Source: Polytrichum commune
Lineage: Eukaryota > Streptophyta > Polytrichopsida > Polytrichales > Polytrichaceae
Length of the DNA: 64,000 nucleotides
Assembly (NCBI GenBank): GCA_950295325.1
Contig: OX485808.1
Coordinates: 28,974,527 to 29,038,526 of the forward strand
Direction of reading: 5' to 3'
Positions 11,560 through 22,905 of this stretch are shown here, piece after piece. Numbering within the stretch: position 1 is the first letter of the stretch; every line of letters starts with the position of its first letter. The notes beneath the pieces were generated by a model, which did no database searches, had not been told where the DNA came from, and saw only the letters and a list, made by a program, of their open reading frames with translations. Made by a program: the position numbers and the translations under genes.

Positions 11560-11760
11560 CAAGAAATTGCCGCATGGCAGAATGTTTATATCTTGTATAT
11601 GTAGTGGAGATATTTATCACATTAAAGTTAAAAGCATAGTATAGGGACATGAGTCCATGTTTTAGCATGCAATTAGTACATATACATTCTCATATATAGG
11701 GGGTTTAATTGCATAGCACCCACACACGTCATTTAGGTGTCCAATGAAGAGTCCCACCCT
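11560..11760 (-). mobile_element. GGGGGTGGACTCTT-family terminus (partial, reverse orientation)
   Basis: Reading leftwards from 11760, the sequence matches the end of the family seen at 19202-19913: a CCAATGAAGAGTCCCACCC end, preceded by a GACGTGnGTG-type block, a TTAAACCCCCTATATAT block, and CATGAGTCCATGTTTTAGCATGC(A)ATTAGTAC. The far end of the copy is not found. Confidence 0.6.
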
Positions 11761-14260
11761 TGGGTGTCAAATTCTTTCCTCCACGTAAATATGACTTGGG
11801 TATACATGTTTTTTTGGTTTTTCTTTTCTTTTCTTGTTCTCCATCTTCTATTGACGAGATTTACATCTTCAAATTTGTCTTGCATCAACAAATCTATGAT
11901 GATACATCAAGAAATATAAAACTAAAAATCAAACCTCCCATTATGTAGTTGCGATTCATGAGTGCATGCTTGTTGATTATATAATTGAATACATAGGTCT
12001 TCCTAGTCGTATTCATAATTGTGTGTGAAGTAGTATATAAAATCTAAAGACACAGTCTACATTCTTTTAAACAAGCATTTTTATGATGCTTGTTCTTTCA
12101 TCTTCACCTAACCACATCACGTTCAAATATAAATGTCTACAGTTAATATTTTTCTATCACTCCAAACTAACTCAAGGAAAACAACCAGGGTACTATGTCT
12201 CACATAAGATTGAGCTAGTGTCTATGAGGATTAATGTCACATTGGGAGAGGATTCTAATAACTATCTATGTCTTTTACTTCATTTATTCTTGATTAGGCT
12301 TGATTCACCCTCTTATGGTTCAATGATGCTTTCTTAATTGTGTTTGATTCCATCCGATGTGTGTGGACTCCTATCACTGTAATTTCCACCCTCTATGTCA
12401 GTTGTGAAGCTCTTTTAACTTTGGCAATCCTTCCCTTGTTGTCCTTCATTTATCCATCTTATTTTGTCTTCTGCTCTTGCTGCTCTTCGACTGTGATTTA
12501 TACCACTATGCTCTCATGTCAACCTCTCACATGCTATCAACTTCTAATCTTCATTTTGTGTTTATTGGTACAAGTAGGTTGTTGCCCTACACTACTTCAT
12601 TAATTCCTCAATTCTTCCCTTCTTACATTTGCAACATTATGCTTGTCTGTCAGACTTGTATTCTCAATCTTTCTCATGCTATCAACTTCCCTTTCATTCA
12701 ACCTCTCCTTCAAGTTGTTTGTGAATACCACTAACTCGCATTTGGGTGTGACTTTGGGGGTGTGCCCATACTTTGAACTATGGCTTTCTAATCCATTTAG
12801 GCTATAGGCAATATGTATCTCTGAAAGTCCTTTTTCTATTCCTAATTTGTGTTGTGACTTGCCAAATTCTCAATTCCACCATCTTCCTTTCATAAAAGAA
12901 AAGAAAAGCCAATGTCGAGTAGTCCAACATGAATTTGAGCCTGTTGGCCCTCCCATGCTCCCATCTTCCTTTCATAGGAAATACCATAGCCTATTTCAGC
13001 TTCGTTCGCCACAATATTACAACTTCTTTACTTATTCAAATGGCTCCTTTGACTTCCATGTATTTCAATTTGCTCTCAAACATCCCACTGGGCTCTTCAA
13101 CGCTCCTGCCTATGGCCTATCTCTATATGGCTATAGCTCAACAAATTTAATGAGTAGTCCCTTTGTCCCTAGGCAATACTCTTCTTATCCCTTCAAAGGC
13201 CGCATGTCATTACAACCTCATGAAACTACCTTTTATGGACCATAGCCTTACTAACCCACTCTTGAATGTTTTTCATCTATTTTATCATTTACTAAGTATT
13301 TTCCTACTTGCTAGAAGGCTATGGACCAAACAAAAAAATGTATTGCAATGTCCAATTAAGAAAAACAACCAAATAAGACTTGCATACTTTTGGTAACACT
13401 GGCAATGAATTTGTGGCAGCCATGTAAGTTGAAGGTAATATGACAAATAACTGAACCCCATATTTAGCATTTGTAGTACCATACTTGAGCATATAGTCCT
13501 ATTGGTGTGGGTGAAAATTTAGTGTGGAAATAAAAAAGCATGGGCCACTATGGCTCTCTACTCAAGGTGGAAATAACGTGGGTCCAAGGTCCAGGGTCTT
13601 CCCCTAAGTCTTCATGACAACTTCCGACCAACACATGAAACACTATTTATAGGGAAAGCAACATGAATTTAAAATAATCACCCACATGAACTTTCTAGAA
13701 AAACAATATTTTTTATTATTAGGCTTTAGCGTGGGTTGAAAATTATTGGGACCCGTGTGGGCTTCAGAAAAAATAGTGTGGCCCACAGTTATAGGAGTAT
13801 TTTGTGTAGCTGTTTGAAGCTCAACTTCGGGAATGATGCATTGAAAGAAAATTGTGCAAATAGATAAACATTAAGAAGGCACACTAATTAAGACTACTAT
13901 TTGCCGGGCTTACAAAGTAAGCTATCTACCCTGTACGAGGCTCTGCCTTTGCCTTTGCACGCCAAAGGGAGACCTAGTTCAAGCATTCAATGAATTAAGT
14001 AGGTGCTATACATGTGAGGCTTTGCCCAATGGATTGGTTGATGATTGGTTGGAAATTCTTTTATGTTCTCGCCTATGTAAAAGAAATGGAAAATGGATGT
14101 CTTAATCTGGTCATTTTATAGGCAACTTGCATTCATAACATTATTCAGTTTTCAAATGCCAACATCCCATGCTGAAATTTTCCCTAGCATTTCACATTCA
14201 ACCTTGATATGTAGGAGAGGCTATGTCCTGATGATGAGGCTCATTTCTTCATGCCACTTC
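11761..14260. other. intergenic, no gene supported
   Basis: Several overlapping plus-strand frames of 60-130 codons lie at about 12080-13400 in C/T-rich sequence, but none carries a recognisable motif and they overlap one another in different frames. Some may be remnants of an older element. No RNA gene is seen. Confidence 0.4.
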
Positions 14261-14267
14261 ACATGGG

Positions 14268-15138
14268 GTCCCAGGTCCTAAGTCCTAAGTCATGTGAGGT
14301 CAATCCGTGCAATCTCAGCAATTGAGAGCATGGAAGTTGGGACTTAGCACTTCACATGGCAAATCCTAAGTTCCAAGTCTGACATAGATGCCTACATGGA
14401 ACCATTTTTTTAAAGGTGAGGCTTGGGACTTGTGTTGAGAGTTGGGTCTAGCTTTTGGCTCGACCCAACTCTCAACACAAGTCGTGCAAATATTTTTGCA
14501 CAAAATAATCAAGATCCAACTTTCATGATATTTAGCCATATTTTAATGGTTTGTTTTGAGGCCCAAAAGTTGGAACTTGCTGACATGAGTGGGACTTGGG
14601 ATCCCATGTGAACAAGCCCTTCACCGCATCTCCTTCCTGATAGATTCCCAAGACACATAAGGAACGGGCTTAGGGTTAGTTTCCATGTAGGCCGCTCACC
14701 CATCAAATTCTAGTGGAAATGTAGATTTTATCTTATGGAATCTACATGGACATGGGGCAAGTGGTCTACATGGAAACTAACCCTTAGTAGGCTTAGGGCC
14801 AAGTCCCGAGTCCCAGGTCTTGCTCATGTCAGCAAGTCTCAACATGGAGGCAATTCCCATCTTTTGAACCTCAATAACCTATTATTTACATTCATGAAAA
14901 TTAAATCTCGGGACTTGTGTTGTGAGTTGGGTGTAGCTTTTTTATTGACCCAACTCTCAACACAAGTCCCACGCCTCACCTCCAAAAAGCGTTGCCATGT
15001 AGGCATCCATATCATACTTGGGACTTAGGGCTTGGGACCCTGTGTACATTGGTAAGTCCCAACTTCCATATTCTCAACAACTGAGATTCCACGGATTGAC
15101 ATCAAGTGAACTGGGACTTTGGACTTGGGATCACTTCC
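14268..15138. mobile_element. 870-bp foldback element with nested hairpins
   Basis: The left arm (14268-14472) and right arm (about 14945-15138) are inverted repeats of about 200 bp. Shared blocks are GTCAATCCGTG, ATGGAAGTTGGGACTTA, GATGCCTACATGG and GGGACTTGTGTTGAGAGTTG. Inside, each arm carries its own perfect or near-perfect hairpin (14439-14490 and 14895-14956), with 20-bp stems around a TAGCTTTT loop. The centre (about 14650-14790) is again palindromic (TTAGTTTCCATGTAG.../...CTACATGGAAACTAA). The whole unit can fold on itself almost completely. No coding is seen. Class: foldback/MULE-like or large MITE. Confidence 0.75.
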
Positions 15139-15382
15139 AAATTGGCCCTTGGCAATGTTATGTTGGGTTTTCATATCCCCCGCCCCCCGCCGGGGGGGGG
15201 GGGGGGGTGGACTCTTCATTGGAAACCTAAATGTCGTGCATGGATCACTTTGAAATGAAACCCCGTATATATGAGAAGTTTGTAGAGAAAAAAAAATGTA
15301 TATGTACTAACATCATGCTAGAATGTATTCGTGTATTTACTAAGCTTTTCAACATCATGTAATAAATGCCTCCACTACATAT

Positions 15383-15852
15383 GAGACCTATGGCGGTAAC
15401 CCGGGTTACTAAATTTATAAAGTGCGTGAACACAATTAATTAATTGATTTTTTGGAGGGCATGTTACCAAATTTAAAAGTGCATGAATGCTATTAAAATC
15501 ATAAATAACAATTTCATGCATGGTGCCCAAAATAGGACCAACATTTGGTTTGCACTTTGCAAATAGTGCAGTCTGAACATTATGAACGTGGGATGGGGTT
15601 CATCATTGTGTCTTTTGGGGTTTGTGGGTGTGTTTGCTCTTGTGTTTGTTGGCAATGTCGCAATGGTCAAAGTCCCGCCACTTCCAATATGGCAGAGTCT
15701 CAAAAATTGTTGTCGTTCTGAGGACAAATAGAGCTTGACGAGCCTGACAATCTAAGCCCATTTTCTTTTGATTTGGACCAATTTTGAGGTAGCTATCGTA
15801 ATCCACGCACACCCGGATTATGGTGGTAACCTGGGTTACTGCCATAGGTCTC
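15383..15852. mobile_element. nested TIR element, 470 bp
   Basis: Terminal repeats GAGACCTATGGCGGTAACCC (left) and, in reverse complement, GAGACCTATGGCAGTAACCC (right) match over about 27 bp. Removing the unit rejoins blocks that are contiguous in the related copy at 849 (TAAATGCCTCCACTACAT with ACATTCACAA...). The flanks share ACAT, a possible 4-bp target duplication. Minus-strand frames inside (for example 15603-15860) carry no recognised motif. Confidence 0.65.
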
Positions 15853-16127
15853 ACATTCACAATACAAATCTCAAATTAAATAAGCATTTATTGTACACGA
15901 AACCCACTTTCACTTTCCAATAAGAAAGTCATTGAATATTTTCTCATTCATAACATGTAACTCAAAGATTGCATCAAGCAAACAAAGACGAGAGCACAAT
16001 AGCTTAGCTATAATCCAAAGAGCAAAACACAAGGGAGCCCATGAGCGCTCCATGAGCATTGAGTTTGTAAAAATCTATAACCCAAATGTAAACCCCAACA
16101 AAAGTGGACAAGATAATAATTAAGGAA

Positions 16128-16221
16128 GAAGAAGAAGAACTCCGGTCCCTACTAGGGACCGGAGTGAATAAAGTGTCTGTTCGTAGGACAACCGTGGCCG
16201 TACCCCAGGGTAGCGGCGTTG
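16128..16221 (-). mobile_element. SINE-like retroposon, copy 1 (5'-truncated)
   Basis: The insert is flanked by a perfect 16-bp direct repeat, GATAATAATTAAGGAA, at 16112-16127 and 16222-16237: a long target duplication typical of LINE-machinery retroposition. Read on the minus strand, it ends in a hairpin (ACTCCGGTCCCTAG / CTAGGGACCGGAGT class) followed by a (TTC)n tail. It shares about 90 bp with 40624-40789 but lacks about 70 bp at the head, as 5' truncation predicts. I see no convincing pol III A/B boxes, so the parent RNA is unknown. Confidence 0.7.
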
Positions 16222-16285
16222 GATAATAATTAAGGAATATTATCATACAACAACAGTGAATGTAAATGTGAATTGGATGGAGCTG

Positions 16286-16618
16286 CACTAAATATGATAT
16301 TTAGTGTCATATGATATTTAATGTCACTATGGTATCTTTTCAGATGACACTTCTTATTAACAAGTGAACAAATATTGCCATGGATGATGGATGAGTTCAT
16401 CCATTGGCCAAAACCCTACCTTCTCTTGTCAAAAACTTGTGATGGAATATTGTCAAAGATGATTTAAATTTGGGTGAAAAATCACTTGGTAATCATTCTT
16501 ACAAGGAACGACAAATAATGTTGGGTTAACATATAGTGTTGGTGACATTATACCGTGGTTTATTATAAGTATTGAGAGAGACAATTAGAATTGGTGACGC
16601 TAAATACCATAATTAGTG
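16286..16618. mobile_element. CACTA-like MITE, copy 2 (nested)
   Basis: The left end CACTAAATATGATATTTAGT and the right end, in reverse complement CACTAATTATGGTATTTAGC, are inverted repeats. Internal blocks (GACACTTCTTA, ATGGATGA, a GTTGG-like core, AATTGGTGAC) are shared with 47822-48190. Non-coding, 333 bp. Confidence 0.6.
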
Positions 16619-16849
16619 TAGCACATCTATTGCCAATTTTTTTCTCTAAAACCTAGGACCCCCTTTTGTACATCTTCGTTTACTTTAACAATCTTAGTAG
16701 CCTTTTTAAATGCACACACTAGTAAAAATAACACATTTCCTTTACGTGTAATGTCCACACTAACACCTCAAATAATACCCCTTCTGACACTCACATTAGT
16801 TTATACTTGGTATGAAGAGTCCAACCCTTCCCACCCCCCCAGGGGGAAT

Positions 16850-18780
16850 GTCCAAGATACTTTTGATAACATGTTGGTTTAAAATCAAACTTGCGCTAAT
16901 TAAGAATTAGAAACCTCAATACAATTAACGTTGGAATTGGTAAGAAAATTCGAGTACTAGATGCTAATGTGGTGTGACATAGAAATCATAAAGGAAGGAA
17001 GAGAAAGTGTAGTAAAATGAATCACATATTAGTTACGAGATTTGTACAACATCAATCGACAAGCTTCTAGGTAGGAATACAAATTGCACTCAAACAAGAG
17101 TGTCCATGCGTTCTTCTAAGAAACATTCATTATATTCTCTTCGCCTCCATGTGGCCCCCCTTAGAGTTAGACTTCCCCTTTGATCTATAAAGGTGGAAAC
17201 TTGGATTGGCATCCACTCATACGGACGCACTCATTCAAGGACAAAGTTATGGACCACGGTGGCCAATAAAACCAAGAGCTCCACTCTTGGACATGGCCAA
17301 AAACTTCGAATAGAATAAAATGACGTGCGAATCTAGCTATCCAAGACTACAAAAGAGATCAATGTAGTGAGGAATATTGCAAATCGTGGATATTATCATT
17401 TCAAGTTTCAAAATCCGAGCTAAGATGTAAAAGTTATAGGAGGTCAAACTGAATATTCTCTTGCTCTTTGAGTGATAACATGGGCCCTCCTAATTTTGTT
17501 CACTATTCTGCCTAGGATGGTGCATAACTTCCAAGCGCATAGTGAAGTTCCCATTTTCTTCTTAGAGGATCATGTAGGTCTCCCCAATTATGATGTGAGG
17601 GACAATCAAAGGATCACATTGATACGATTCAAAATGCTTGTATCCCATAAGAATCCTTGTGGAAACAATGAGAGAAATTATCATAAAAAAATCAACGTAA
17701 TCATATATCTCATTGTTTTTATGAGGAATTTGAAAGGATTGGTTGAAACTACATATCCCAATTATGTCGAGTATCCCATGTGCTACTCTAAATGTCACAA
17801 TGTAGATATTCTTTTAACTAAAGAAGTCACTTATGTTTCCCATCCTCTATATTATGTTTCCATTTGTCCCTTCGTCAATGAAGTCTATATTTGGTTTGAG
17901 TACTATCGAGGTATTCACATTTGTGAACAAATATATAGTACTCAATATCCTACACATAGTTGATATTTTTGCACTGAATGGTGCGATATCTTTGCATGTC
18001 AATCATGAGTCTTGTTTGTAAGAAAATCTATGAATGAAAGCCCTAAAATCCGAAAGCCTTTGGCCATTCCGAATTACTATGAAGCCAGAAATTTACCGGG
18101 CATGTGTATTTCTTTGGGTTGCCCGTCGTGCCCGTTTAAAAATTCCATAAATTAAAATATTAAAAAAACCAACAAAACAAACAAACAAACTCTCACAAAC
18201 TTGGGTAGTGTTATTAAAATTTATGCCCCGGTCATGGGATACCTTATGCCCATGGCCATAGGGCCCATGTTTCATGAGCCTGCTTATGTTCTAGTTTTTC
18301 TCATGATAATAAGTCTCCATCTTTCTTGTTTAGGAAAAACACTCATCAAATTACTTACACGAAGTTCTTACTTACATATACTTTATTTTAAAACAAGTTG
18401 CCAAATTAAAATGGATATCCTAAACTTGTGTAATTCATCTAAATTTGACCTCACCGCTCACATGTTATTGCTCACAGTACATGTATTATTATTCATTACT
18501 CGTCACTCATGTCTTAGCTTTCCTCGTGCAAAATGCAACAACAATGAACCATAATAGAGAAGAATTTGGACTTCAATTAGGGCGATTGTCTACTTCTTTA
18601 AATGGCCCTTTCAATATACTAGATGCTAGCTTGATGCTCATACACATCGAACTATGTCTCCTACTAAATCAATGTTTATCCAAATGTCCAAATGTGAAAG
18701 GGGCTCATGTAACGATTGCTTGAATGGTGTTATAACCACTTCAACAATGGATGGTTGTGGTTGCCCACAATGTAGGTTGG
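16850..18780. other. intergenic, no gene supported
   Basis: One open plus-strand frame of 163 codons (17472-17963) has no recognised domain, a biased AT-rich composition and no good start context. The remainder holds only short frames. No terminal repeats or RNA genes are evident. Confidence 0.4.
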
Positions 18781-18784
18781 GAGT

Positions 18785-18985
18785 GATAGGTTCCATTGCA
18801 AGGGAGGCAAGCATGGTAAAATGGACCAAGAAAAATGCTCTAGTATCTTAAACCATAGTTTTTTGGTCAATGCCTCAAAGTAATAGAAAAATGTTGTTAA
18901 AATTGAATAGTTTTTCATGGTGCCCTCTATTGTGGTGTTAAGAACTCAAACGCAGAATACCAAGATGATATCTTCAACACTTATC
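18785..18985 (+). repeat. dispersed repeat, copy 2 (inverted relative to 2195-2390)
   Basis: See the shared blocks named for 2195-2390. This copy is not interrupted by the 0.95-kb TIR element, so it approximates the empty state on one side. No coding is seen. Confidence 0.55.
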
Positions 18986-19201
18986 ATTGAATATAATGCT
19001 TAAAAGAAAATTGCTAAATTTGGTTTTGGGCGTAAATTTCATGACCTTGCCTATTTTAAACTTGAGTCCTTTATTTCATGTTCTTTGAATATGTTTTAAA
19101 ACTTGAGTTCATCATCAATGTTTTGTAGCATCAATTTCATGTGATTTTATTGTATTTTAACTATTTTTTATAATCACTTATTCAATATCATCATTTGCAC
19201 A

Positions 19202-19913
19202 CCCAGGGGGTGGACTCTTCATACCACATACAAACTAACGTGAGTGTAAGAAGGGGTATTATTTGAGGCATTCGCGTACATAGAATACATAAGGGAGAGG
19301 TATTGTTTTTCTCCAATGTTTATATTTAAAAATATATTTGAAGTAAAGGTAGATGTACAAAAGGAGACCCTAACTCTTAAAGAATAAGTGACAATAGATG
19401 TGTTAGATTCAGACAATTCATGTTTTCATCCATTGTTGTCATATGATAATAGTCCTCAATGACTACCATGTCCGTTCTTGTTATGATTTGCATTTGCGTT
19501 CTAGGTTTTTATAAACTAGAGGCACTTGGAGCGCTCATGGGCTCCCTTGAATTTTGCTCTCCAGATTGTGGCTTAGTTATTGTATTCTTGTTTTTGTTTG
19601 TTTGATGCAATTGTTGAGTTACATCTAACAAATAAGAAAATGTTCAATAACTTCCTCTTGGAAAATGAAAGTGGATTTAATATGTATAAAGGCCTATTCA
19701 ATTCATGGATTATATTATGTACATGTATTGGAGGCATTGTACAAATTAAAATGAAAATCTTAGTATAAACACATGAGTCCATTTTCTAGCATGCCATTAG
19801 TACGTATACATTTGTTTTTCTTTATAAATTTCTTGTAATGTATATAAGGGGTTTAATCATGTAGTGACCCACGCACGTCATTAAGTTTCCAATGAAGAGT
19901 CCACCCCTTAGGC
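19202..19913 (-). mobile_element. GGGGGTGGACTCTT-family element with 7-bp target duplication
   Basis: This is the most complete, uninterrupted copy. The left end is CCCAGGGGGTGGACTCTTCA; the right end, in reverse complement, is GCCTAAGGGGTGGACTCTTC. TTGCACA occurs directly outside both ends (19195-19201 and 19914-19920), a candidate 7-bp target duplication (8 bp with one mismatch). Subterminal blocks differ between ends: ATACCACATACAAACTAACG at one, CCAATGAAGAG preceded by a GACGTGCGTGGG-type block at the other. Its AAAATTCAAGGGAGCCCA core (minus strand) matches the copy at 849. TSD size and G-rich end suggest a hAT-like origin; this is inference. Confidence 0.75.
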
Positions 19914-20184
19914 TTGCACAACACTAGCACCGTTTTGTAAAATATGTATTCTTTATTTGAGATGGTTTTCGTCAACATAAATTGCTTGGCTTTATCTTTT
20001 CAAAAAATTCAAAGTTCGAACATGATTTTGAATTACTTTCAATGAAACCTATGTAGGGATCAAGTGTTGTCCACTTTACCTTCCTTGCACAATGAAATAC
20101 AATCTAGATTTATACGAGCATGATCCATCCTTCTATGTTGTTGATAACATTTTACTACAATTGATGTGGTGGTTAGTATGCATC

Positions 20185-20335
20185 CTTGGGGGGTGGATTC
20201 TTCATACCACGTATGAACTAACATAAGTGTAAGAAGGTGTATTACTTGAGGTATGAGCGTACATCGTATACATGATGGAGAAGTATTATTTTTCTCCAGT
20301 GTGTGCATTTAAAAAGGCTACTAAAAAACTAATAA
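20185..20335 (+). mobile_element. GGGGGTGGACTCTT-family end fragment
   Basis: CTTGGGGGGTGGATTCTTCATACCACG... followed by GTGTAAGAAGGTGTATTACTTGAGG matches the left end of the copy at 19202 for about 120 bp, then homology is lost. It is a solitary terminus or truncated copy less than 300 bp from a complete one. Confidence 0.6.
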
Positions 20336-20827
20336 AAGGTTCTCCAATGTGTAAATTCTAAAAGGCCTTTCAAAATGTGAAAACCAATAGTCTCCAAGCC
20401 TAATATGTCAATTGATTTTGAGAGAGAGAGAGAGTCTTGAAGGCTGCCATCCATTTTGCCCACACTAAATGTAAAGGTTGCTTGAACAATTGCAAAATTT
20501 GTACAACGTCAGTTGAAAAGCAAGCGTCCATGTGACATTACAAGTGGATCATGAGGATGATAGTGATGAAAAAGAGAGGAGTTCAATTATTTTTTAAGAC
20601 CTTGGCTTGAGCATCTACCTTATCAGCCAATGATAGAGGTATGCGAGACCAAAACTGTCCAAGATTGAGGATCACATTGTATGTTTTTTTCTGGCACTTG
20701 AAACAGAGCAGAATGTTGTGTGAAATCACGCCTCAACTACCTCTCAAGTTTTCGGAAATGCAAAAGAAATGCTAGCTAAGCTCAGGGAACAATAACAAAT
20801 ACACCCTCTACATGTGGGTTGAATTAA

Positions 20828-22905
20828 GCACTTCAGAGCTCTGAAATTGCTCCGAAAGGCCTCCTCTTAAAATTGAACTTCTTGACCCGGAGTAGTAGCT
20901 CTATGCCACTCAAGAATGCTACGATTGCAATCGCCAAAACCAAAGCATACCCAACCCACTTCGGAGGGGAAGCTCCCATAGAGCTGCCACGGTTCTAGAT
21001 TGAATGGTCCGACAGTGTTGGGCGATTGTACACATAAAATTTGTGAATGTAAGTTGATGTTGAATTTAAATTGACCATGATGGAGGCTTGGATTGGGTAG
21101 AGCTAGTGGCAGTTGATCGCTCAAGGCGTGGCTTTGAGGATATTCAAAGGGACTGAGGCCAGTAGCTCCTAGGTTGATGGACAATTATGTGGATTGGTAG
21201 AGGCCAAATTTGATGGGCTCACCACAAGCATGATAAACTATAACATGGTGGAGACTAATTGAATCTCTACACTTACTGCTTTAAGAGCAAACCCTAGCCA
21301 ACACTGAATGTGAGGATTTGTTATGCCAAAACCATGTGGCACAAAACCCAACAGTGGTAAAAGGCCCTAAGTTTATAAACAAAATTCACTTGTGCAGATC
21401 AATTGTATGCGTCTAAGCACACCTCATACTTATCCATAGGAACGATGATGCACATAAATTATGATATAAGTGAGAATGGGTGGTTTGGACTTCCCATAAG
21501 TCCATTTTTACTTTAAGATTGCTGTTAACAACATTCCAATCTCCATGAACATCTTGCTGCTCTTTCTCATCTGATTTCAATCTTACAATCATTGGAAGGT
21601 AGATGTGCCTAATTTGATTAATTGTCTCAATCGAAGACCTGTATTTGAGTGGTGCGTGGTCAATTGTTGATCAAAGAGCGGACACCAAAAAGACATGTGT
21701 TTTCAAGAGATCACACAACATGCTACAGATTTGTCAACCAGTCTAGATTTAACAGTCAACATAATTGGGGGGGGGGGTCTACCTGGTTAATTTATGGCTC
21801 CGGCACTTTTACCTTAAAAAATCATTACAATATGGTAGATCAAAATATTTCACAGATTGTTGCTAAAACTTCACATTATATTCATGGGTTCAAGAAAACT
21901 CTTAAACTTTGAGCTCCAAGTTGTTGTGGCAAATAACAAAAACTAACCATTTAAGACACATTTACCTGGTAGATATAGCGGTTGGCATAGGTTGGCTTAG
22001 CCAACAAGGCACGCAAATGCTGATGTGAGTCCTTCGTAACTAGCCACACATGCCCAAACATGAAGGAGCCACAAGTAAAGCATACTTGTCAAAATTTGTA
22101 GTTTCACCAGCCTCCCTAATGCATCAACATCTACGATAGGCAAAGCCAAATCAAAAGCGCAGCCTTTTTCGTAATAGTCTTTGGAGCATGTATGAAAACC
22201 TAATTCATTACCAAAGCAAAGATTGTCTTCCTTCTTGAATGACCATATAGGTCACCCTATTATATTGAATGTAGGTTACTTAACACGTATTGAGCACATA
22301 GTCCAACCTTTTTTGAACTCGTGTCCTTTTGGTGTCCATTCGTAGAACCACATAACATATGTGTCCAATCAAGATAAATAATCAAAGTACCCCTGCTTAC
22401 CTCATGAAGTTGCGAGGAACCTGCATTTCACGAACAAAGTCAACATGTTCTTGACTGATGTTAATTGAATAGTCAAATAAACATACAGTATCAGTGTCAA
22501 CACCACCTACCAGCCAATAAAAGCAATCTAGTTGATATAAATGTGCTTCTAGGCTCCTGATGTTAGGGCCTCGAAAATCAGGGCAATTCTCCAATAATAC
22601 TCACCTCACAATGACATAAGGCATCTCGTACCCGTAATGACTTTCATATAAATGATGAAAGACAAACACCCCCCCCCCCCCTAACAAAATTAGAGATTTT
22701 AACAGCTTTCACTACATGTATGTAATAATTCCGGATTTGCTCAGACTACATCTTTGTAAGTCAAAATCACGAGACAAAAACCTCACAAATCCTGGAAGAA
22801 CATCTAGCTTCTTGGAAGTGCCATAACAAATTGCACAATAGGAGTATTCAAAAGCCAGATCTGCAATGAACAAAAGAGACAAAAGAGACAAGAACAGCAC
22901 CTATT
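20828..22905 (-). pseudogene. decayed or diverged multi-exon gene, identity not recognised
   Basis: Several minus-strand exon-like pieces line up in order. A piece starting at about 22861, after a perfect TTGTTCATTGCAG acceptor, encodes DLAFEYSYCAICYGTSKKLD. One at about 22590-22397 encodes NIRSLEAHLYQLDCFYWLVG, then a VREMQVPRNFMR end before GTAAGC. At about 22190-21970 GETTNFDKYALLVAPS and FGHVWLVTKDSHQHLRALL lie in different frames. At about 21630-21500, after a CAG, is SIETINQIRHIYLPMIVRLK. The last piece ends at about 20829 with a transmembrane-like KWVGYALVLAIAIVAFLSG and a basic tail before TGA. Frame breaks and an in-frame stop suggest a pseudogene, though sequencing errors or unseen introns could explain some. 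It would have been a membrane-anchored protein. I do not recognise the family. Confidence 0.5.

Larger units (their letters stand above)
15192..16840 (+). mobile_element. GGGGGTGGACTCTT-family element interrupted by three nested insertions
   Basis: The left end follows a 16-G run and reads GGGGGTGGACTCTTCATTGG. The right end, in reverse complement, reads GGGTTGGACTCTTCATACC. Between them lies the same body as the copies at 849 and 41677, but it is lengthened by an inserted TIR element (15383-15852), a SINE-like insertion (16128-16221) and a CACTA-like MITE (16286-16618). No transposase coding is present. The order gives relative ages: the outer element is the oldest. Confidence 0.7.

Noticed and set aside
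12083..13482. Overlapping frames of 60-130 codons
   Set aside because: Several frames overlap in the same C/T-rich sequence and none has recognisable motifs.
17472..17963. 163-codon plus-strand frame with hydrophobic segments
   Set aside because: No motif, AT-driven composition, no splice or start context; kept only as an intergenic note.
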